A stretch of DNA of 64,000 bases, from the NCBI RefSeq assembly GCF_949628215.1, contig NC_134277.1, positions 106,223,463 to 106,287,462 of the forward strand. Reading direction: 5' to 3'. Both the position numbers and the translations under genes were made by a program. Below the pieces are notes generated by a model that worked only from the letters and a program-made list of their open reading frames with translations, ran no database searches and was not told the DNA's origin. This stretch comes from Phalacrocorax aristotelis. Lineage: Eukaryota; Chordata; Aves; Suliformes; Phalacrocoracidae. Below, in pieces: positions 1 to 10,950 of the stretch. Each line of letters begins with the position of its first letter. Position 1 is the first letter of the stretch.

Positions 1-148
1 ATCCAAATGCATTACTTTTACACACAAAAATGAAATATTTTTATGGCAGCAAAAGATTTTGATAATAATGAAAGTCTGTAAACGGTAATTCAATCTCTTT
101 TTGTTGTTGTTGTTCCCAAAGTGCAAGATGCAAGATTCCCATAAGCTT
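1..148 (-). other. SOCS6: SOCS6 3' UTR, proximal part (continues off the left edge)
   Basis: This is the sequence immediately downstream of the SOCS6 stop codon on the minus strand. No AATAAA (TTTATT on the plus strand) occurs in these 148 bases, so the cleavage site must lie beyond the left edge. A short GTT/AAC triplet repeat lies around 101-114. SOCS6 transcripts in other vertebrates have long 3' UTRs, which fits. Confidence 0.85.
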
Positions 149-1753
149 TCAGTAGTGCTTTTCCTGTAAATAATCCTTCATTTTGTTTGGCAAAGGCAGT
201 TTCTGAATCAGGTCTATTCTGGTGTATTGACGTATTACAAAACGACACAGGTATTGTAAAGAACGCACCTGCATAAACCGAGATACTGGATTTGTCAGTC
301 TCACCGGGTAAGTTGCAGATCCAGGCAGTCGGGATCTGGAATAGCAGAAAGCTCCGTTTTCAGAGTCCCTGATTGAATGTTCAATTAAGTCAACTATAGA
401 TGTATGTCCCTCCACATCTGGTTGTTCGTAAAAGCTAAACCTACCATTTGAGTGTTCAATTCTAGTATGAAGAGTTTTTCCATGGGAACGAAAACTCAAA
501 CTTAAAAGGTAACGATCGTCAGAACTATCTCGAACGAGAAACGAGCCGTCAGGCACATTAGCTAATTTTCCCTCTGCCTCCCAACGTGTAATGGGGCCCC
601 AGTACCATCCTTGTTTTGCAAGTTTTTTCAGTTCTTCTGTGAGACTTGTCACAACCATAGGACCACTGTTCTGCACAGAATCATAAACTCTTCCAACTCC
701 AGGGGCAGTGTTAGGATCAAAATTCAAATGGCAGCGCATACTTTCAGCCACGTGGGCATCTGTGCCATTCAATCCACTGAAGTTCCTTTGGATTTGATTA
801 TTCTGCATTGGAGGTAGCAAAGGTGAGAGTGGAGGGACATCGCTGTGATTAACTCTTGGGCTTTGCAACATGACTCCTGTGGTACCAATCAACAAGCCAT
901 TCACCGTCTGGTCCACAAAGATATCTGGTGCAACAACTACATCCTGATCCCCTTGGCTCTCGTCTTCATGGAAAGCATTTCCCCCGACTTGAGAAGAAAC
1001 TGTTGAAACTTCCATGGGTGAGGAACTATCCAGACAGTAACTACGTGATCCTTCCAAAGGATACATTCCCTCATCTAAAGGCACAGTATACTGAATGTAG
1101 TCCTGAGGCATTAATCCAATAACTACAGGCACATGTTCATCAATATGGAGATGCAAGTCCCCGTTCTGAGATTCTGTATTTTTTAATGCATTGTTTTGTT
1201 CCTGGAACACGTTGTCTGGCTGCAAGTCATGGAAGTCCTTTCGAACGCCATTCAGTGCTGGGCTTGGATTAGAGGAATGGACCAAGGCCTTGACTTTCAC
1301 TTCCATTTTGATGCAAGTTTCTTCTGAATTTGTAGGTCGAAGGGGCCACGGAGTTGGACTGTAATGGTGATTACGGAGGGAAGTGGATCTCAGAGGTCTT
1401 TGAGCTCGCACATCTTTGAATGTTATTGGAGCAGATGAGGAAGAAAAGGTGTCATCATCTGCAGAGCTTACAGATGGTGTACTGCCTTTGCCTTTCTGTT
1501 TCTGTTTTGCTGAAAGCCTCCTTTTTAACGTACCCATTAAGCTTTCGCTTTTTGATCTATTTTTGCCTCCTTTTTCATCTTCACTATTGACTTCACAGCT
1601 AGCCAAATCTTTACCATAGCAGCTGCCAAATAAGGAGTCATCTTTTCCAAATTCACTTAATGATGGCTGCTGAACCACTACGAAGTCACTTTCATCTTTA
1701 CTTTTATTTAAGTTAAAGGACTTGCGAATTGTTTTGAGACTAATTTTCTTCAT
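149..1753 (-). CDS. SOCS6: Suppressor of cytokine signaling 6 (complete, single coding exon)
   Basis: SOCS6 is the substrate-recognition subunit of an elongin B/C-cullin 5 ubiquitin ligase. It binds phosphotyrosine peptides of receptors such as KIT and FLT3 and of insulin-pathway proteins, and limits their signalling in the cytoplasm. The 534-residue frame is intact and almost the same length as the human protein (535). The long N-terminal region includes a basic segment at about residues 67-90 and a Ser-rich stretch at about 91-107. The SH2 domain starts at GWYWGPITRWEA (about 382); its FLVRDSS segment with the phosphate-binding Arg is at about 405-411. The C-terminal SOCS box (about 486-533) has the BC-box core SLQYLCRFVI (about 498-507) and the cullin-5 box LPLPNKMKDYL (about 519-529). 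The protein ends in QEKHY. The start MKKISLKT matches the family start, and the coding region is uninterrupted, as in other vertebrates. Upstream, a good 3' splice site lies 125 bases before the ATG. Confidence 0.98.
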   Translation of the reverse strand: MKKISLKTIRKSFNLNKSKDESDFVVVQQPSLSEFGKDDSLFGSCYGKDLASCEVNSEDEKGGKNRSKSESLMGTLKRRLSAKQKQKGKGSTPSVSSADDDTFSSSSAPITFKDVRAQRPLRSTSLRNHHYSPTPWPLRPTNSEETCIKMEVKVKALVHSSNPSPALNGVRKDFHDLQPDNVFQEQNNALKNTESQNGDLHLHIDEHVPVVIGLMPQDYIQYTVPLDEGMYPLEGSRSYCLDSSSPMEVSTVSSQVGGNAFHEDESQGDQDVVVAPDIFVDQTVNGLLIGTTGVMLQSPRVNHSDVPPLSPLLPPMQNNQIQRNFSGLNGTDAHVAESMRCHLNFDPNTAPGVGRVYDSVQNSGPMVVTSLTEELKKLAKQGWYWGPITRWEAEGKLANVPDGSFLVRDSSDDRYLLSLSFRSHGKTLHTRIEHSNGRFSFYEQPDVEGHTSIVDLIEHSIRDSENGAFCYSRSRLPGSATYPVRLTNPVSRFMQVRSLQYLCRFVIRQYTRIDLIQKLPLPNKMKDYLQEKHY

Positions 1754-1805
1754 TATGACAAGTTACAAAGTCTGGCTGATCAGCAGTGCTTGTGGTGATA
1801 TAGCC

Positions 1806-1835
1806 CTAACACATGCAGAGCAGCTTCTGCTTCAT
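1806..1835 (-). promoter_or_regulatory. Upstream ORF 2 in the SOCS6 leader (MKQKLLCMC-stop)
   Basis: A second upstream ATG (weak context, T at -3) opens nine codons and stops at TAG about 52 bases before the main ATG. A second in-frame ATG lies within it. It follows uORF 1 by 19 bases and does not overlap it. Ribosomes reinitiating after uORF 1 would meet this before the SOCS6 start. Confidence 0.5.
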
Positions 1836-1854
1836 TTATGTGTTTTATCCAGCC

Positions 1855-1875
1855 TCATTTAACTTCAAGAGCCAT
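1855..1875 (-). promoter_or_regulatory. Upstream ORF 1 in the SOCS6 leader (MALEVK-stop)
   Basis: Three bases into the exon the minus strand has GAAATGG, with G at -3 and G at +4, a strong initiation context. It opens a six-codon frame ending in TGA about 100 bases before the main ATG. Whatever first exon is used, this ATG is in the spliced leader, so it can affect SOCS6 translation. The reading frame is seen directly; the regulatory effect is inferred. Confidence 0.6.
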
Positions 1876-2663
1876 TTCCTGGAAACAAATAAAAAACAAT
1901 TAACTTCACGAATGAAATATTTTAAAAATTATCCATAAGAGTTTCCCCCTCTCCAAACAAAACAGAAATTACAGTACTTAAGTAATGGGCATCAAGCAAA
2001 AGTAAATATAGAGAATTCATTTGGAAACCAATCAGGCTCAGAAAATGAATCTGCTACTTCTGCCTTAGAGATTTCCCCAATGTTTTTTTCTGCTTTTAGC
2101 ATGCTATTTTTCAAATAAACAGACTTGTAGGCATATATATTTAATGCACATATAAAGTTTTCAAGCACAGAAACACCCCTCTTTCAGAACGCTCCTGAAA
2201 AAATCCCCACAAAATAACTACAGAAGATAAAACTATAGAAGATATTCTATCCAACAGGATTCCTACAAACATGTTAAACTGTGATTAGTCCTAAAAACGT
2301 GGTCTTACAAGGTCATACTTTCTTTACACTGAAAAGTTGAGCAATATTCAAATAGTTACATAATTACAGGAAAACTAGCTCCAGTCGTAAAATACAGAGA
2401 AATTAACAGTAAAGTAACATCTGTTTAGAGCACACCATAGAAGCCCCCTCCTGACCTTCTATGAAAGAAAAGTGATTTCCAAACCCTGTTTTAGGTATAG
2501 AGGGGGTCCCATCACAGGCTCTCCTTGCCTAATACTATTAGTGCTTTTCTTCCTCCAGTACTTCTGCCAAGCCTTATATGGACACATCTGCCTACGTCCC
2601 AGTCAACTCCTCCCACCTGGCATCTTCCAAAGTCATAAATTTTACTTTTCAGAATATTTTTCT

Positions 2664-2704
2664 GTTGTTGTTTGAGGTTTGGGGGTTTTGTTTTGGTTTT
2701 GTTT
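2664..2704. repeat. G/T-rich low-complexity tract
   Basis: The plus strand is GTT repeats followed by T runs broken by G2-G5. Bases 2676-2704 contain only G and T. This is one of about ten such tracts in the window. Confidence 0.8.
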
Positions 2705-4727
2705 AAATTTTTAATGTCAATTACACCTTCCAAAGGAAGCAGCTCTGCAGGCAGGGGAAGAACAGGAAGGGAAAAAGAGGAAGGAAGTTGCTGCTGCCAC
2801 GGAAGTAGGTACTACAGTTAGTAGTAGCCATTTTTCCATGTACCTCTAAAAACATGTTATGTTAGCAGTACAAACTGCAGCAGTAAGCCTGGCTCCAGAC
2901 TAAGCGTGGCAAGCTGGAGGAATCTAGGAGTCTTTCAAGAAATCTTCCAAGTTTGGAGGACTGAGGGGAAAGCAGAACAGCCCTTATGTATGCACTTCCC
3001 GCTTTTCTCCCATGGTATCACAGTACAAGCATCTGAGAAAAATAGTACAATGCGCTGAAATAAGTTTATCAACCAAGCAATATAATTTTCTTAAATAACC
3101 ATTCAAATATTGCATAAAAGCAAGATTACTATAATCAAGCAACAGTCCATTGGCTATTACTCTCGTCCAGCACAACTTTTGTGGTCCTCAACTGCACAAA
3201 GGCTAAAGGATCTTATCCAAAGCAAACTAAAAGACAATGCAAGGCATCTAAGGATCCTGAACTTCAAAATACCTTGAAAAATTTTAAATACCGCCCTGCT
3301 GTTGGGGGCTTGAACACTGTTCTCATAAGCAGAAGCACTAAATCTTGATTTAGTTAGATTTGTACCCTAGTCCCATCTTCAATTTCCCTACACTATTCTG
3401 CACCACCCTACCTTGAAGGCCTGTCCTGTCTTTGCCAAAACCTCTGACATTTCCCAAGTCCATCTTTAGAGTATCTTCAGCTCTTTCCATTTCCTTTTCT
3501 TAATTACCAAACTAAACAGCACTTTCCTTCCTCTCAATGGGGAGAAACTAAAAAGTTTCTCTTCTGCCTGTAAACTGATTGTTTGCCATCAGCAAAAACA
3601 AATGTCCCCAAAATACCTGTTTCCTAAACAAACAAAAGACTAAGAACCAACTCCTGCTATAAACAAACATTAAAACCTTAAAATACAGGTCCGGTATTTT
3701 ATTAGAAGTTCACTGCTTATTTTCCACTCTTAACGTGGCTCCTACTGTACCTGGAGTCCTGACACCCTAAAAAACCTATTCCACTTCACAATTTGAAGAT
3801 GATACTGAGGTGTGCCTATGTACTTTTAAAGGTTAAGACACTACTTTTATTTTCCTTTTCTTATGACAAATACATGCAGAACCATACAATTTCATGGTTT
3901 AAAACACTGATGTTTAATATTAGCTCCATATGTTTGGAATAATTGGGAAATATGGAAGTACTGAATACCAAATATGAGTAGAACACATTTAGTGGGTTGT
4001 ATATGCCTGAAATCCAGCGTATTAGAATAACTGGCAAAGTACAGTAATTAAGAAAAAGCTGGATACAGATAAAGGGAGTGCTACATGTCAATTTAAAGTA
4101 GACTCAAAATGTTTTATTGACCTTCTATCCCTAAACCATTTGGATTTTACCATCTTACCAATTTACGGTAGTCTTTTCAATGTATGTGAATGAATGAACC
4201 TACAAAACGCGTGAAAAATATAACTTCAGGTTCTACGCTGATCTTGGATTGACAAAGTCAAAGCCTTTGTTCACTTGATAAATTTAACTGTGCCTTTGTG
4301 TACGTAGTACCAGAACCCTCACATTAGCTCCACTTATGAAACCCACAGTGGTCTCCAGCTGCTTCTGACTGCCATCCACAAGCTGATACTATTTCCACTT
4401 TACCCCATGCTTCCCCATCCTTGTAGGAAGTACATCATATGGTTTGTAGTTCCTAACCTTATAAAAGCAAGCATAAAATAAAACCTGCCTAGTAAGCTAG
4501 GGAAAAAAATAAAAGAGCATTATCATATAGGAGAGAGAACATGTATAGAGCCCTAAACTCGATGGTTGACCACATTTTCTTTTTTAAAATTGGTGGGCTT
4601 CAAAAGAATTAGTTACCTAAAATTTGACTGAAGGAACTATGTTTCTGCAGCTTCTCCATAATTAAAAGACTAACCAAGTCACTGAAAGAACAGGGTTTTA
4701 TCACATACTAGTCTTTCTCAATCAAAA

Positions 4728-4826
4728 TGTGGTTTGGGTTTTTTTTGTGTTTTTGTTTTGTGGTTTTTTTTCTTCTGTTTTGTTTTTTTGTTTGGTTGGG
4801 GTTTTGGTGGTTTGGTTTTTTTTTTT
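4728..4826. repeat. G/T-only low-complexity tract (99 bp)
   Basis: The plus strand has no A and only two C (4772, 4775) across 99 bases, made of T3-T10 runs separated by G1-G4. It is the longest strand-asymmetric tract in the window. It resembles a degenerate telomere-like or poly-T-derived sequence, but has no regular period. Confidence 0.85.
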
Positions 4827-7800
4827 AATACAAATGAAAAGCCGAACTCTAATGTCAACAGATAAATCTCTACGGCAGCATATAGAGAAGTAAAAATGTT
4901 GTACTTTCAGAATGACTACTGGGTCCCCTTGAGCAAAAGTGGTTTACATCTGTCAGCCTACCTTAGTAGCCAGTATCTTTATCAATCAAAATGCATGACT
5001 GTCCAAATGCACAACTCACTACTACTATCATTGTAACATTTTGTATAGAGAAATAATAAAGGTTTGAAGTTCAAATATAAGCCACATAAACAACATGCAT
5101 ATATCCAGAAGTCCAGCTCAATCATTCAGGAAAAGGTGATAAAACCTAGTAAATGATAGTCTGAGTCAAAACCCTCTGAAGTAAACCGAACACACCTACA
5201 GATGAAAGCAAGCCTCTAAACAAGACTTCTGTATGAGGACCACTCTATGACATCTCTTACACATATTTTATTTGAGACAGGAGAAAGCAAATACATCCTG
5301 AAGTCAAATACCCTAATTGATCCAGATACTGTTCTTTCTTTGCACATACTTTAAAAAATACCAGTAATCCTGCACTGCATATTTATGCATTTAAAAGCGC
5401 TGGATAAACAGCCCTCAATATAAGATATGCTCGTACACCTTCAAGTGTAGAATTTTCCACTGATTGCATCCAGAAAAGCTGAAACAGAAGAGCCCAGCAT
5501 GCACCCCTTCCCGGCATACATTAAAATGAGCTATTCAACTTCTTCACAATCCTCAGCACTGCAACAGCTTCACTAGTATTTTGTACTAATTATGGCATCA
5601 CTGAAGTCTCCCACTGATGTGCTCTTCCAGTGCCATCTGCTATGCAGTGAGTTTAGACAGCCTAACTAGAGAGACCTCTAGAAATTCTGCTGGCAGGTAT
5701 TTGTGACCATAAACAGACTCTGAACTATGCCAGTCCACTCCCAAAGCCTGGTGGGTATGTACACAGAAACACCTGGAACACACACATTGAAAACAGGAGA
5801 TTAATCAGACCCAGAAAGAGAATGAGATGTTAACACACGGAATGAAGAGTCAGAATAAATTTCTGACTTATGAACTTTCATCACAAATTCTGCGTCTTGG
5901 AATCTTTAAAATTATGCAGGTTGACAAAACACAGACCTCCTGACAGAAGTTACCTAGACTGACAGATTACTACCCAGCAAACACCATGGTTCCTTTGTGT
6001 TTATATCTCAATGCAGTGTGCGCAAAGGTACACCAACAAACAGTTAGATTATTTCTGTTTATATGGCCTTTATTAATTTCTTATCTTTTTCACACTTTTA
6101 GGCTAGGTACACTCACTTCCAGAGACAAATACTATAAACAATGTTGCCAGAATATACTACTACAGAAATAAAACAGCATTAACTTTTAAGAGTTGGGACA
6201 GAAACCATCATAGTGGAAACACACAGCAAAATACAACTCATGGCTGAATGAAGAATTGGCTTTCAAAAATTTTTAATAAAACTACCATCACAAAAATAGC
6301 TTGGAACTATTAATCAAAGCTGCTTCAGATAACTCAGACTTTCTTAAAATAAATGTCAGTCTGCTTATTTATTTCCACAAAGTTAAACAATGGAGCATAA
6401 AAATGGATTTTTTTGAACCCACAGCTGCATTACTGCTGAGAAGTCTGGCTATCCATTGGAAATATACAATCTTTATTCTTATCCTGAATCATAGTAAAAC
6501 TTAAATCATTTACAACTTCAAGGTAAGCAGATCTTGCTTCAGAACTTTTGGCACAACTGTGCATGGAGCTAAACTGAAAACTGTAGAAAGTTGAGGAACA
6601 GTTGTGAAAAATATGTATTTGGAAATTTAGAAGTTCCAACTTGACAAAAATCAAAAAGCTTTTTCACCATGAGGACAGTTGGGCAGTAGAAGACGCTCCC
6701 CAGAGTAGTTGTGTAGTCTCTGTCCTTGCAAGTTTCTAAGATCCAAGCATGTTAGGCCCAAAGAAATCTTGTCTGATCTCAGGGCTGAGAGGAGATTTGA
6801 CTTGAGACATGCTGAGGTCCTTTTCAAACTCAATTATTCTACAATTCTCTGACTTTAAAAATTGTGAGCTGTCTTAATAAATCTAAAATAATGAATTTAG
6901 CTAAATTTTTAATAAAAATTTGTGTTTGAAAATATCTAGGAACTTCATTTCCAACTTCAGTGCAGTACTATGGATTTGTTAACTATTTCTACTGTTGAGC
7001 AGAACAACGTTCAGCTTATAAAGAAAATGTAAAAGCTAGAATTAACTGCAAATGTTGTACTACAGAGTGTTTTTCTTCCATAGAATCATAGCACAAACAC
7101 TTCAAATTTATTGTATTTTTAACATAATTATTTATAATAAGACAATAACGAAAAATACCTTGAAACTGAGAAGTTTCTGCATTCCTGGGGCATGACAAGC
7201 ACCAGGTTTCCATTAGTCAGATAACGAAGCCCAGTTTAATTATCTGCATAAGTACGAGGTGTTGTTCCCCTGCTTCAAACTCTCACTGAAATATACTCAT
7301 GCATTACTTGGAAGGGTGTTTCAACAACAGCATCTTAAGATAACACAGATTTCAAGTGCTGTATTTTGGAAATTCCTAAATATCTAAATTTATTCCAGAA
7401 TTCCTAAATCTATTAATGTAAATTACTAAGAAGTTGTTCTCCATACCTTATTAATTTTACTTTAATAAAGAAATCTGTAAAGAAATAATTAGAAATTATT
7501 TCTTCAAAACAGTAACAGAAAATATTGACTCAAGATATATCCTTCTACGTACTTGTAGTTTCAGTCTATATAAGCACAGAAACTACACACAAAATACTCA
7601 TTAAGAGAGATTAAATACTTATTTCAATCATTATCAGTTTCTGATAGAACATATACACTCCATGGCAGCTTTCAGCTTTCTCACTATACGTGCAATTAGC
7701 ATACTGAAGATAGTGAGGTTTGTCCCTTCCCTGAACTTCAATTGAATTCCTACATTGTATTACTCTGTAATATGAAGTGTCTTTAAATGAAGTAATCTAA

Positions 7801-10545
7801 ATTGCATTGCATACTCTTGCATCTTGAAAACAACTGACAAGATAGATGTTTTTAGTAGTGGCTTGCTTGTTAATGGATGAACATTGTTTCAATACAAGAT
7901 TGCTAATTTTATAAAAGCTCATCTTCTTCTGCATACCTGCTTTTTTAGTGAGTGGGGAGAAGCTCAGATGCACACCTTCATATACAACTGGAACAAGGTT
8001 TTTTTTAAAAAAAAGAGACAAAGAGAGAAGCTCATCTGACAGTACTTTGTACTCTTAACAATTCAAGAATACTTAAAGCCTCCTGTTTTTAAGCTAACTA
8101 ATCAAAGACCTGGATGCTGAGTAGTTGTTACTCACCACAAGTTTAAACTTCCACCCTCTAAGATTTGAACAGCTGAGGAAAGTACTGGTGAGAGACCAAG
8201 ACAATTCAATCGGTATTACACATATTACAGTTTAAAATAAACAAAAAAAAAAAATCCAACAGTAAGTCACATCATTTCTCCTATTTCTTTTTCCTCCTTT
8301 TACAAAGCTTAAAGGGAAAATAATCCATGGGTACTAATGTTCTAGCACCATGCACTAATTCTAATCACTATTAGCAACCTTTAGGAGAGAATAAGCAAGG
8401 TATGCCTTTGGTAATAAGCAGAAAAGTAGGGAAAAATAATAATGGAAACTTGACACAAAGGGATTCTTCTTCACCACCATTAGTGGAATTAACTGTATGT
8501 GAAACCAGGAACAGAACCATTGAAGAAGTCCGAATACCCTGACTGCTCGCCTCTGGCCTACTGTTGAAAAAAGATGTCCCTTACATCTGGATTTCCCTGA
8601 CTTCTTGTTTTGGGTTTGGTTTTTTTCCTTTCTTTAAACAGTACTTAATCCATGGCTGCTTGCAGTAAGTCCTGTTCTTCTTTCCCATATTTGGTTGCAG
8701 GACAAAATATTTCTATCTGATTGGTAGTTTTCCCCTGGGGAGTAACTGAAGAGTGTTAAATGGCATCTTTGCATCACAGTTCATCTGTGTATATACAGTC
8801 TTGTAACTACAATAATCTCATCACTGAAACAGCCAAAACCAGTTACTAAAACTAACAGTCCTCACCCAAGGTTACAGCTCCCTTACACAAGGATGGCTGA
8901 TTGGGATGCATGTCTGCTCTGGAGCTACCACAGACACACTAACCTGGTGTATTAAACTGAAATCAGCACCAGTTGATATCAGCTAGTATCAGCTCAAGAA
9001 CACACACAGCATCATGAGATTGCTGCTGGAGGAGGAAACTCTGGGGCAGCTGGGTGGATGACAGCCAGAACAGCAACCACTTCATCCACTCCTGCTACAT
9101 CTCTCACCAACTGGAAATCAACACCCAAACAGGGAGCAAAGCAGACTGTACTTTTTATACCTTTACTAAAAGACTGGCACAAGTACTACCTTTCAACACT
9201 TTCTTTTAAGCAGACATCTGATAACAAAGTACACTGCTAACAAAATTTTTCACACATGCTGAAAATCTACAGGGAAAAAGAAAGCCACAACTTGGCTCTA
9301 AGACCTTGATGAACTAACAGTGAGGAGAACACGAGAAAACAGAAATAACTCAGCAGACCAGTATATGTTAAGACACTGAAAAATAAAAAAGTGAAACATT
9401 TTTGCTGAGTCAAATGGGAGAAGTCAAAGAAACCTGATATATGTAGTCCATGTACATTTGTTTCGTTGCCAGAAATCACGTCCACTGAGTGCAAATAAAC
9501 CTCTGTTTTTCTCTTTCACACCGCTGTACAGAACCAGATGAAGAATGAGAATAATGCTCAGTCAGGCTCAGTTTTCATTTCTTTCTATTTTATAAGACTG
9601 CAGCAGCCAGCCCTGCAGCAGGCTGTCTGTCAGCAAAAATTAAGTTTAGTTTCATAAGCAAAGGTTAGATTTCCTCATAGATGATGTATGACAAATCTTT
9701 TCCGAGTAAGGGTCCATCCCACTTCTCCATCCTGACAGAAGATGGATGCACCAAAGCATTTCTCCTCAGTTGTAAGGTATGGCGGTCGCCTCATGCATAA
9801 AGCCCTCCTTCTTGTCATGCTATCTAAGATATTTACGCAATCCTCTTAAACCTTAATACAGTTATGTTAGGAGCCTGAGAAAAGTTGCGAGACTGCAGTG
9901 CTCTGCAAACCAACTTCTCATTTAGCAATACAGATCAACATCATGTTCTATAAACAGGAATAATTTTTAAAGCAGTTTTGCTCTACAGTTTTTCTAAAGT
10001 TACCTGTAGAAACCAGTATACAGTTTACAATAATAAAATGCCTTTAGCAAGGAACAGATTCTGCACCTAGTTATTTGAGAAGAACAGAAGTGTTTGAAAG
10101 TAATATAATGAAAACAAAAGGAAGAATGAGAAAGACACTCAGTAAAAACAAGGAATTTGCATGTCTGTGCTTCTTTTAATGAAGAACTACACACAAATGC
10201 CTAAATCACGGAACATATGTTGAAAAGACTATAACATATCTAATTGCATGGATACAGGCACCAAAACCCAATTCTAAATGCAGCTTGTTTCTGAATCCCA
10301 ACGTGTTTCAAAACGTAATTTGAGAAACACTGTCCATCCATTTAAAGCATACACCAGAAAGACAGAAATAATAAACCAGACCATTCTCTCAAAGTGATTT
10401 TTGTGGTCAGCAATAATCTGACCATTCTTTTAATATTAGTGACTTAGTAACATAATTGTGAGAATCAGTTTTCCAGCCCTTCCTAAAAAAGGAAAGAAAA
10501 CACTTCACAGACATGCAACAGCTGAATATTACCACTTCACACTGA

Positions 10546-10950
10546 CTTGTATCGACGTTGGTTTCGCTTTCAAAGTTTACGTTGGGCTACTTCAGGCTAG
10601 TATTTCTATGGCAAGCAAGAAACACAGTCACTGTGTGCAACTTCCAAAACACGCCAGCTGAAAACGGCCTGCTGCCAACAGATATTTTGATGAGGAGACA
10701 TAAAAGAGGTACCATGAATGATCTTTCCTACGGTGCTATCAGAACAGATGTTCAGCTTCTCAGGCCAAACCTCTGCCACCTGCCAACCACGCAGTACACT
10801 GGGCATGTACCGAACGGGCAACACAGAAATACACCACTCAGTTAACACGTGTACGTGCTTGTCTGCATTCAGAAAAGTAATGCTAGAAAAGAAAGGAAGA
10901 CACTGCGAGGGGAAGGAGAAAAATACAGGAAAGGTAACAAAGAGAAGCCT
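10546..10950. other. CpG-denser patch inside the SOCS6 intron, with an E-box
   Basis: Roughly fourteen CpG dinucleotides fall in about 400 bases, while the flanking intron has very few. They cluster at 10552-10585, 10650-10670, 10810-10816 and 10846-10855. CACGTG lies at 10846-10851. No open frame of note is present. A methylation-protected intronic element (enhancer or minor promoter) is possible; this is inference only. Confidence 0.3.

Larger units (their letters stand above)
1754..1878 (-). other. SOCS6: SOCS6 5' UTR part of exon 2, with splice acceptor
   Basis: Upstream of the ATG the minus strand reads a T-rich tract ending TTTGTTTCCAG at 1879-1889, followed by GAAATGGCTC. This is a strong polypyrimidine tract plus AG acceptor, so the exon begins at 1878. 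The 125-base leader carries two upstream ATG frames, listed separately. The main ATG has A at -3 and A at +4, an adequate but not optimal context. Confidence 0.85.

Noticed and set aside
611..1619. Plus-strand frames of 64-68 codons over SOCS6
   Set aside because: They are shadows of the conserved SOCS6 coding sequence on the other strand.
7078..7092. CATAGAATCATAG, the CR1 3' terminal motif
   Set aside because: Only about 13 bases match and the adjoining sequence is not CR1. The same holds for weaker look-alikes at 12.43 and 56.71 kb.
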